A DNA stretch of 6,101 nucleotides from Limnobacter sp. (GTDB taxonomy: Bacteria > Pseudomonadota > Gammaproteobacteria > Burkholderiales > Burkholderiaceae_B). Of the stretch, positions 1-6,101 are shown piece after piece. The notes beneath the pieces were generated by a model, which was not told the DNA's origin, made no database searches, and saw nothing but the letters and a program-made list of their open reading frames with translations. Numbering within the stretch: position 1 is the stretch's first letter; each line of letters begins with the position of its first letter. Where the stretch lies: assembly GCA_012032215.1 (NCBI GenBank), contig JAAURO010000117.1:1-6101 (forward strand). Direction: 5' to 3'. Both the position numbers and the translations under genes were made by a program.

Positions 1-334
1 AGTAGCAGGGGTAGGCATGGCCGGATTCCAGCAATTGTTGCAGCTTGGCCTGATAGTGCGCGGTGCGCTGGGTCTGGAAGTAAGGGCCTTCGTCGTAATC
101 GAGTTTTAGCCAGTGCATGCCATCGAGTATGGCTTGCACGGCTTCTGGTGTGGATCGTTCCAGATCGGTGTCTTCCACGCGAAGCACAAACTGCCCACCG
201 TGGTGGCGTGCCCAGGCCCAGCTGTACAGGGCTGTTCTGGCGCCACCGAGGTGAAGATAGCCGGTGGGGCTGGGTGCAAACCGGGTGCGAACCGGGCGGG
301 CTTGGAGTGTGGGATTGAGGCTACTTTTTGACAT
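1..334 (-). CDS. gltX: Glutamyl-tRNA synthetase, N-terminal part (runs off left edge)
   Basis: Cytoplasmic class I aminoacyl-tRNA synthetase that charges tRNA-Glu with glutamate using ATP. Read on the minus strand from the ATG at 334-332, 111 codons are open to the window edge. The Rossmann-fold start is clear: residues 19-25 FAPSPTG lead into the class I HIGH signature as HLGG (residues 28-31), followed by GARTALY. The VEDTD block at residues 53-57 is the usual glutamate/ATP pocket region. The last residues, AYPCY, match the start of the zinc-binding CYC region found in E. coli-type GluRS; the next codon begins with T, compatible with a second Cys. No frame break is visible. It is divergent from the mepK-like gene, with 68 bases between the two starts. 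Whether it is a discriminating or non-discriminating enzyme cannot be judged from this part. Confidence 0.96.
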   Translation of the reverse strand, partial: MSKSSLNPTLQARPVRTRFAPSPTGYLHLGGARTALYSWAWARHHGGQFVLRVEDTDLERSTPEAVQAILDGMHWLKLDYDEGPYFQTQRTAHYQAKLQQLLESGHAYPCY

Positions 335-402
335 GAATTTGAGTGACTTCTTTTCAGAGACCTTATATGCTAACTTAAAGTGAATTCTTAACTTGTTGCA
401 CC
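335..402. promoter_or_regulatory. Divergent promoter region between gltX and the mepK-like gene
   Basis: This AT-rich 68-base gap must hold the signals for both directions. For gltX (minus strand) a possible -10 TATAAG lies at 367-362 and a possible -35 TTAAGA at 391-386, with an 18-base spacer. For the plus strand a possible -10 TATGCT lies at 366-371 and a possible -35 GTGACT at 343-348, with a 17-base spacer, giving a leader of about 25 bases. The two -10 boxes overlap at 366-367, so the promoters could compete for polymerase. A perfect TTGACA also occurs at 328-333 inside the first gltX codons, but it has no good -10 at the right distance. The boxes were found by eye and are imperfect matches to the sigma-70 consensus. 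Confidence 0.4.
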
Positions 403-1089
403 ATGAAACTGTTTAGCAAAAAACCCACCGAGAAACCCACTGAGGTGGGGCCTTGTGTTCAGCCTGGCAGCAGGCGCAATTTTTTGTGCCATGCCAGCAC
501 GCTTGCTTTGGTTGGCAGCGCAGGGGCGTTACTTGGCCCCGCTGCGCAGGCGGCCACCAGTATGCTGCCACCGCCCGATTTGTTTGATCCGGATTTGCTG
601 GATTTAACCTTTTGGCTGCAGCCGCGCACCCTGAATTTAGTCAGGCCGCAATCGGGCGAAAAGCTGAAAATTACTTACTGGAAAGACGGTGATCTTAACC
701 TAAACGCCTACGAGCAGGTGTGCGAATTGCTTCGGGACGTTCAGGCAAACCGGATTTTCCGCATGGACACCCAGCTTATAGACACCTTGTGGGCTGCGCA
801 AGCTTTTGTGCGCCGGTATGGTTTTGAAGCACCTGTAGAAATTACCTCGGGCTACCGCAGCCCAGAAACCAATTCCCGCCTCATCGAGCAGGGTTTGCCA
901 GCAGCCAGAAATTCGTTGCATCTGCGGGGGCAGGCAGCAGATTTCTGCTTAAATGGCCTGCACCCGCAAATTCTGGGGCAGTTGGTGCAGGGGTTTCAGG
1001 CCGGGGGTGTGGGTTTTTACTTTCGTGTAGGTGCAAAAGGTGGCTGGATTCACGCAGACACGGGGCCTGCACGCCAGTGGCGTGGTTAA
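403..1089 (+). CDS. Tat-exported YcbK/MepK-type murein endopeptidase (DUF882, peptidase M15 superfamily)
   Basis: A predicted periplasmic zinc metallopeptidase of 228 residues that should cut peptide cross-links in peptidoglycan; E. coli MepK (YcbK) of this family cleaves 3-3 cross-links. The N-terminus has a twin-arginine signal, SRRNFL (residues 23-28), then a mild hydrophobic stretch and a likely cleavage site after AQA at residue 50. The catalytic domain is the C-terminal half: [12 protein letters not shown] (residues 146-157), then [10 protein letters not shown] with putative zinc ligands His173 and Asp180, and WIHADTG with the third ligand His217. This is the full LAS/M15 metal set, so it is probably active. 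The frame is intact. The ATG at 403 has no clear Shine-Dalgarno sequence, but no better in-frame start precedes the Tat motif. It stands first in the operon, with the transporter genes following directly. The family call is strong; the exact bond cut is inferred. Confidence 0.92.
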   Translation: MKLFSKKPTEKPTEVGPCVQPGSRRNFLCHASTLALVGSAGALLGPAAQAATSMLPPPDLFDPDLLDLTFWLQPRTLNLVRPQSGEKLKITYWKDGDLNLNAYEQVCELLRDVQANRIFRMDTQLIDTLWAAQAFVRRYGFEAPVEITSGYRSPETNSRLIEQGLPAARNSLHLRGQAADFCLNGLHPQILGQLVQGFQAGGVGFYFRVGAKGGWIHADTGPARQWRG

Positions 1090-1106
1090 ACTGGAATTTC
1101 TTAACC

Positions 1107-1110
1107 GGAG
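1107..1110 (+). promoter_or_regulatory. Shine-Dalgarno GGAG that bears on the start of the solute-binding protein gene
   Basis: GGAG lies 10 bases before the TTG at 1121 and 16 bases before the ATG at 1127. The spacing favours the TTG, which adds only Met-Asn before the ATG-encoded Met. An in-frame GTG at 1082 overlapping the end of the mepK-like gene is a third option. Confidence 0.4.
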
Positions 1111-1120
1111 TGCTTCCAAC

Positions 1121-3408
1121 TTGAACATGTACGCAGCGGCAGTGCTTCTTGTGTGCGCAGCTTTGCAGGCGTGCAGCAACGGTGTGCCCAATAATCCGTA
1201 TTCTGAGGCCGATTCTGAGGGGCTGACTGGTCAAACGCTTTACACTGCGTTCACGGACAGGCCCAAGCATCTGGATCCTGCGCAATCGTATACCTCTGAT
1301 GAAGCCGATTTTACCTACCAGATTTACGAACCACTTTTTCAATACCATTACCTGAAGCGCCCTTATGAACTGGTTCCGCTTACCGCGCAGGCTATGCCGG
1401 AGCCCAGGTATTTCGATGCCGAGGGCAAAGAATTGCCGCCTGAAACACCCGCTGAACAGGTGGCACAATCGGTCTACACGATTGGTATTAAAAGAGGCGT
1501 TTTGTACCAGCCCCACCCGGCTTTTGCACGTAGCGTGACTGGCGATTGGTTGTACCACAAGCTGGGCGAACAGGCTGCTGAATTTACCAGCCCTTTTGAT
1601 TTTCAGGAAACAGGTACGCGTGAACTGGTGGCTGACGACTACGTGTACGAAATCAAGCGGCTGGCCAGTTCGCGCATTGTGTCGCCCATTTTTGGGCACA
1701 TGGCAGAATACATTGTGGGGCTGAAAGAATTGTCGCACCAATTGCAGGCCGAAGACGAGGCCGCCAGAACAGCCCTGCAACAAAGCGGCAAGGCTTTTAA
1801 AGCAGGCGGTTTGGGTGCTGCAGGCGCGGCCGACTTGCCCTGGCAGGATTTACGCGCGTACCCGCTGGAAGGTGCCAAGGCGCTCAACGATTACACCCTG
1901 GAACTGCGTATAAAGGGCAAATACCCACAATTTGTGTACTGGCTGGCCATGCCCTTTTTTGCGCCCATTCCGTGGGAAGCCGACCGTTTTTACAGCCAGC
2001 CCGGCTTGCAGGACAACAATGTGTCGCTGGATTGGTGGCCTGTGGGCACCGGCCCTTACTACCTGTCTGAAAACGATCCCAACAGCAAAATGGTGTTAAG
2101 CCGCAACCCGAATTTCAGGGGCGAAGTGTACCCCAGTGCAGGCATGGCACACGATTTTGAAAACGGCCTACTGGCCGATGCCGGAAAACCCATTCCCTTT
2201 ATTGATCGCGTGGTGTTTACCCGCGAAAAAGAGGCCATACCCTACTGGAACAAGTTTTTGCAAGGCTATTACGACAGCTCGGGTGTTAGCTCGGACACCT
2301 ACGACCAGGCTATTAAAACCGCACGCGATGGGGACACCGCGCTAACCCCGGAAATGGAGCAAAAGGGCATTCGTCTGGAAAGCGCACTGGCCACCAGTTT
2401 GTATTACCTCGGCTTTAACTGGCTGGATGCCCAGGTGGGTGGGTCTGCCGACCCTGCGCAGGCGCAGCGGAACCGTTTTTTGCGCCAGGCCATTGCCATT
2501 GCGGTGGATTGGGAAGAGTACTCGCAGATATTTACCAATGGGCGTGCGGTGCCCGCCCACGGCCCTGTGGTGCCGGGTTTGTTTGGCTATGAAGAAGGCG
2601 AAGCAGGCTGGAACACCCAGGTGTACAACATCGAACAAGGCAAGCCCGTGCGCAAACCGCTGGCAGAAGCCCGTGCTTTGCTTGCGCAGGCGGGTTATCC
2701 GAATGGCACCAACCCTGCCACGGGCAAGCCCCTGGTGCTGGCACTGGATACCACCGGGGCGGTGGTCCGGGCGACAAGGCCCGGTTCGATTGGTACCGCA
2801 AGCAGTTTTCCAAACTGAATATTCAACTGGAAATTCGCTCCACCGACTGGAACCGGTTTCAGGAAAAAATGCGCAAAGGCAATTCACAGTTGTTTTTCCT
2901 GGGCTGGAATGCCGATTACCCCGACCCGGAAAACTTTCTGTTTTTGCTGTACGGGCCCAATTCGCGCGCAAAAACGGCTGGCGAAAACGCCTCCAATTAC
3001 AGCAATCCTGATTACGATCGTTTGTTCGAGCGCGTAAAAAGCATGCCCAACAGCCCCGAGCGAGCGAGTCTGATTGTGCAAATGACCGACCTTGTTCAGC
3101 AGGATGTGCCCTGGCTGTTTGCTTTTTATCCCAAGCAGTTTGGGCTGATACACGAGTGGTTGGGCAATGTAAGCCCCGACACCCTGATACGCAACAACAT
3201 CAAATACCAGAAAATAAACACCGGGCAGCGCAAGCAATCGCGCCAGGCCTGGAACCAGCCCGTGTGGTGGCCCGTGCCTTTGCTTGTGTTGCTGGTGGGG
3301 CTGTTTATGTGGCCTGCGTGGGCCTCGTACAAACGGCGCGAACAGGCCAAAGGCGTGCGCGAAGATTTATCTGCCGCACTACCTGAAACGTCAGGAAAAA
3401 CACCATGA
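1121..3408 (+). CDS. Peptide-type ABC transporter solute-binding lipoprotein with C-terminal membrane anchor; frame broken at 2756-2759
   Basis: Extracytoplasmic family 5 solute-binding protein (SBP_bac_5, DppA/OppA/YejA type) that would capture a peptide or similar solute for the permeases encoded next. A short hydrophobic signal ends in a lipobox LQAC (Cys at 1172-1174, followed by Ser-Asn). Family blocks follow: RPKHLDPAQSY, TYQIYEP, GTGPYYL near 2045, RQAIAIAVDW near 2488, and GWNADYPDPENF near 2902. A hydrophobic segment at about 3259-3321, followed by the basic KRR, looks like a C-terminal inner-membrane helix. The reading frame stops at 2818, but typical sequence continues in another frame from the GGGG run at 2756-2759. 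Restoring one G gives about 762 residues. The start is uncertain: TTG 1121 fits the ribosome site, ATG 1127 and GTG 1082 are possible, and only the GTG version has Lys and Arg before the hydrophobic core. The stop overlaps the next start as ATGA. Peptide is the likely but unproven substrate. Confidence 0.9.
3259..3321 (+). other. Predicted C-terminal transmembrane helix of the solute-binding protein
   Basis: About 21 mostly hydrophobic residues starting PVWWPVPLLV are followed by YKRREQAK. By the positive-inside rule this would place the short tail in the cytoplasm and tether the binding domain to the inner membrane. Family 5 binding proteins of the DppA/OppA type usually lack such a helix. 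Confidence 0.7.
3393..3396 (+). promoter_or_regulatory. Ribosome binding site (AGGA) of the first permease gene
   Basis: AGGA lies 8 bases before the ATG at 3405, inside the end of the upstream gene. With the ATGA stop/start overlap it suggests translational coupling of the binding protein and the permease. Confidence 0.6.
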
Positions 3409-4380
3409 CTGCTTACCTGATAAGGCGTGTGTTGTATGGCCTGCTTATTTTGGTGGGCGTCAACCTGATTACCTTTGTGCTGTTTTTTCAGGTGAACTCG
3501 CCCGACGACATGGCGCGCCTGGCCTTGGGTGGCAAGCGTGTAACCCAGGAAGCTGTTGAGCAATGGAAAAAAGAACGCGGTTACGATTTGCCCTTGCTCT
3601 ACAATGCGCAGGAATTGGGGGCGGCCCATTTTACCCGCACCGTGTTTTTTCAAAAATCTGTGCCCATGTTTGCAGGCGAATTTGGTCGCGCGGACGACGG
3701 GCGCAACATTGCCTCTGAAATTACCCATCGCGCGGGCCCCAGCCTGGCCTTGGCCTTGCCCGTGTTTGTTCTGGGCCTGTTTTTAAATACTGTGTGCGCA
3801 CTGATACTGGTGTTTTTCAGGGGCACGTATCTGGATTTAACCGGGCTGGTGCTGTGCGTGTTGGCCATGTCGGTTTCCGGCCTGTTTTATATTATTGGCG
3901 GGCAATATCTTTTTCCAAAAGCCTGAATCTGGTGCCTGTTTCCGGCTATGTATCGGGTGGGGAGGCCTGGCGGTTTTTGCTGCTGCCTGTGCTCATCGGT
4001 GTGGTCAGTGGATTGGGCGCAGGCACGCGCTGGTACCGCACCATTTTTCTGGAAGAAATCAACAAAGACTACGTGCGCACGGCGCGTGCCAAGGGGCTTT
4101 CCGAGGCACAGGTGCTGGGCAGGCACGTGCTGCGCAATGGTCTGATTCCCATTCTTACCGGGTCAGTCGCTGTTATGCCCTTGCTGTTTATGGGCTCACT
4201 CATTGCAGAATCGTTTTTGGCATACCGGGCTTGGGCAGCTACACTTTAGAGGCCATTCAGTCGCAGGATTTTTCGGTGGTGCGCGCCATGGTGTTTATTG
4301 GTTCTGTGTTGTACCTTGTTGGCCTGATTCTTACCGATGTGGCTTACACCCTTGCCGACCCGCGGGTTCGGCTTTCATGA
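3405..4380 (+). CDS. ABC peptide transporter permease, DppB/OppB/YejB type; frame broken twice
   Basis: Inner-membrane permease subunit (BPD_transp_1 family) that would form the channel with the second permease. The start is classic for DppB-like proteins: MTAYLIRRVLYGLLILVGVN with the first helix at about residues 8-30, then a periplasmic stretch with TQEAVEQWKKERGYDLPLL. Helices follow at about residues 111-133 and 140-160. The ATPase-contacting EAA loop is present as YVRTARAKGLSEAQVLGRHVLRN (about 4070-4138, shown in part by ARAKGLSEAQVLG), and the C-terminus has DVAYTLADPRVRLS. Frame breaks fall at the T run 3910-3914 and the T run 4214-4218. Adding one T at each gives LFSKSLNLVPVSGY and ESFFGIPGLGSY, both family-typical, and a protein of about 325 residues, the usual length. 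As written, the first frame ends at 3926. It starts in the ATGA overlap with the binding protein gene, and the next gene follows after 10 bases. Confidence 0.9.
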
Positions 4381-4390
4381 GGGGCGGGGC

Positions 4391-5796
4391 ATGACACCTG
4401 TTTTACTGCTAACCGACTGGCTGCTATGGCTGCTGGTGCTTGGTGTGGTGTGGTACGCGGCGCACGTGTGGCGCAACCCCCCGCGCGGCGAAACTGGCGG
4501 CTGGTATTTCAAAGCCGCATTGCAACGGGTAGCGCCGTGCTGATTGCCTTTGCTGCAACCGTGGCCCTGCTCGACAGCGTGCATTTTAATGTGAGCACCC
4601 AAGATCAGGCCCGCTACAACACGCCTGTGGTTTCGGCACTCGATTTGGCCCTTGGCCCCTTGGCTTACCAGCGTGAAACCTCGTATTCTGCCCCCCTGGC
4701 GCTGTTTGAACTCAGCAAAACCACGCTTGAAACCCCCAGCGGCCCGGTGCGTACCTACGCGCGCCTGAAATACGGCGGAGCGCACCTTCAGCACGAATCA
4801 CAACGGGCGGCAGATGTGGCCCAACGTGCCTACAAAGGCATGCTGTGGGGTGCCTTGTGCTGGGCTTTGTTGCTGATTGTGGTGTGGGTGTGCAAGCGTG
4901 CAGCCTTGCAGGCAGCCAGCCCGGGGCAACAGGTGCGGGTGCACGTGTTTTGCGCAGGGCCTGCCCAGAATGCAGCGGTTTGGACCACTCTGGTGCTGTT
5001 TGTAATCGGCGGTGTGGTGGCGCAGTGGGCAGAGGCCTACCATGTGCTAGGCACTGACAAAGTAGGCGTAGATGTGCTGTACACCGCGCTGAAAAGTTTG
5101 CGTACGGCCTTGGTTATTGGCCTGCTAACCACTTTGCTTACCCTGCCTGCGGGCATTGGGCTTGGGCTGGCAGCGGGTTATTTTGGCGGATGGGTAGATG
5201 ATGTTATTCAATACATTTACACCACTTTGAACTCCATACCTTCTGTTTTGTTGATTGCCGCCACAGTGCTGATGCTGCAAGTGGCACTGGAAGCCAATCC
5301 GCAGGCTTTTGCCTCGGGTGTGGAAAAAGCCGATTTGCGTTTGTTCTTTTTGTGCGCCATTTTGGGCCTTACCACCTGGACGGGCCTTGCCAGGCTTATG
5401 CGCGGCGAAGTGCTAAAAATGCGCGAACTCGATTACGTGCTGGCCGCCCGCGCCAGCGGCGTAGGCAGCTGGGGTATTCTGGTGCGCCACTTGTTGCCCA
5501 ACCTCATGCACCTGGTGCTTATTGCCCTGGTAATGGATTTTTCTGGCCTGGTGCTTGCCGAAGCTGTGCTCAGTTACGTGGGGGTTGGGGTAGACCCCTC
5601 CACCTTTAGCTACGGCACCATGATAAACGCCGCACGTCTGGAATTAAGCCGCGAGCCTTTGGTGTGGTGGAGCCTGGTGGCAGCCTTCGTGTTTATGCTG
5701 GCGCTGGTATTGGCCGCCAACCTGTTTGCCGATGCCGTGCGCGATGCCTTCGACCCACGTGCCCGCCAGCTGAAACAATCGCAATTGCGGGCCTGA
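4391..5796 (+). CDS. ABC peptide transporter permease, DppC/OppC/YejE type with extended N-terminus; frame broken at 4477-4482
   Basis: Second inner-membrane permease of the importer. The C-terminal core is a complete BPD_transp_1 domain: TALVIGLLTTLLTLPAGIGLG near 5104, GYFGGWVDDVIQYIY near 5177, then the EAA loop YVLAARASGVGSWGILVRHLLPN near 5434-5502, and the end NLFADAVRDAFDPRAR. The N-terminal part is longer than in ordinary DppC (about 300 residues): one helix in the first 25 residues, a second at ATGSAVLIAFAATVALLDS, a roughly 85-residue soluble stretch, then a helix at MLWGALCWALLLIVVWV before the core. The frame from ATG 4391 stops at 4543; adding one C to the C run at 4477-4482 joins it to the frame that is open to 5796, giving about 468 residues. 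The first codons read MTPVLLLTDWLLWLLVLG. A GAGGGGCGGGG stretch just upstream may serve as ribosome site. Confidence is high for the core and moderate for the exact N-terminal join. Confidence 0.9.
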
Positions 5797-5804
5797 AACT
5801 GTAT

Positions 5805-5810
5805 GAGGAA
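5805..5810 (+). promoter_or_regulatory. Ribosome binding site (GAGGAA) of the ATPase gene
   Basis: GAGGAA lies 9 bases before the ATG at 5820 and is the best Shine-Dalgarno match in the window. It fixes the start of the ATP-binding protein. Confidence 0.7.
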
Positions 5811-5819
5811 CCACCAGCC

Positions 5820-6101
5820 ATGACCCTGTTGCACGTGCAAGGACTCACCACCTGGCTGGCCTCCGAAGCAGGCTGGGTGCAAGTCCATCGACGATTTGTC
5901 GTTGGCACTGGAGCGCGGGCAAACCTTTGCGCTGGTCGGCGAATCGGGCTGCGGCAAATCCATGACCGCTTTAAGTATTGCCCGCCTGCTGCCCGATTGC
6001 GGTGCCGTGTTGGCAGGTGCGGTGGAGTTGCAGCACGAAGCAGACAAGCCCCCCAGTCGATTTGCTGCGTATTACCGAACAAACCATGCGCCGCTTCAGG
6101 G
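5820..6101 (+). CDS. ABC peptide transporter ATP-binding protein, N-terminal part (DppD/OppD/YejF type); frame broken twice, runs off right edge
   Basis: Cytoplasmic ATPase that would power the importer. The ATG at 5820 gives MTLLHVQGLTTWLASEAGW, the usual first strand of an ABC domain. The frame breaks at about 5883-5885; in the next frame IDDLSLALERGQTFALV leads to a perfect Walker A, GESGCGKS, at 5938-5961, then MTALSIARLLPD. A second break at the C run 6049-6054 moves to a frame reading VDLLRITEQTMRRFR, which is typical of this family just before the Q-loop. Each break is explained by one extra base. The Q-loop, ABC signature and Walker B lie beyond the window, so I cannot tell whether this is a single or a fused double ATPase such as YejF. 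It follows the second permease by 23 bases and is surely part of the same operon. Confidence 0.88.
   Translation, partial: MTLLHVQGLTTWLASEAGWVQVHRRFVVGTGARANLCAGRRIGLRQIHDRFKYCPPAARLRCRVGRCGGVAARSRQAPQSICCVLPNKPCAASG

Noticed and set aside
113..331. Plus-strand open frame opposite gltX
   Set aside because: It lies wholly antisense to a clear GluRS N-terminus and shows no family features.
371..394. Two TAACTT copies 18 bases apart in the divergent gap, considered as an operator
   Set aside because: Two six-base AT-rich copies are easily due to chance, and no larger symmetric site surrounds them.
881..1783. Long minus-strand open frame of 300 codons
   Set aside because: It is antisense to the mepK-like gene and the binding-protein gene, both with clear family motifs; its own protein is rich in Arg, His and Cys and looks like a shadow frame.
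2427..3011. Plus-strand open frame of 194 codons overlapping the binding-protein gene
   Set aside because: It is the third frame of the gene: upstream of the break it is off frame, and it is rich in Arg, Pro and Cys with no family match.
3126..3728. Minus-strand open frame of 200 codons across the binding protein/permease junction
   Set aside because: It is antisense to two recognised genes and has no recognisable motif.
2756..4482. Programmed ribosomal frameshifting or phase variation at the G, T and C runs
   Set aside because: The runs are only 4-6 bases long, too short for typical slipped-strand switching. No X-XXY-YYZ slippery site with a stimulating structure was seen, and six such events in one operon are implausible.
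4381..5819. Terminator in the short gaps 4381-4390 or 5797-5819
   Set aside because: Neither gap has a stem followed by a T run; both look like ordinary within-operon spacers.

Overview
The window reads as chromosomal DNA of a Gram-negative proteobacterium. A betaproteobacterium of the Burkholderiales type is my best guess, from the protein styles and a moderately GC-rich composition, but I cannot confirm the genus. It holds the start of a glutamyl-tRNA synthetase gene (gltX) on the minus strand. Divergent from it, on the plus strand, is a tight row of five genes: a Tat-exported MepK/YcbK-type murein endopeptidase, then the start of a peptide-type ABC importer (substrate-binding protein, two permeases and the beginning of an ATPase that runs off the right edge).

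Layout: 1-334 is gltX (minus, partial). 335-402 is a short divergent promoter region. 403-1089 is the mepK-like gene. About 1121-3408 is a family 5 solute-binding lipoprotein with an extra C-terminal membrane segment. 3405-4380 is a DppB/YejB-like permease. 4391-5796 is a DppC/YejE-like permease with a long N-terminal extension. 5820-6101 is the N-terminal part of a DppD/YejF-like ATP-binding protein. The plus-strand genes overlap or lie within about 31 bases of each other and no terminator is visible, so they look like one operon. Together they would bind an oligopeptide or related solute in the periplasm and import it with ATP. The endopeptidase at the head of the operon makes murein peptides one conceivable substrate, but this is inference.

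The striking feature is that the four transporter genes do not read straight through. I locate six single-base frame breaks between 2756 and 6054: four apparent one-base losses in short G, T or C runs, and two apparent one-base gains, one of them in a C run. Family-typical protein sequence resumes at once in the new frame each time, and I see no other stop codons or gaps. In contrast, gltX and the mepK-like gene are intact. This pattern is most like homopolymer errors in a raw or lightly polished long-read sequence. Very recent decay of the operon is the alternative. I merged the fragments into whole genes and give the break positions. I found no mobile element, CRISPR array, RNA gene or clearly undescribed system here.
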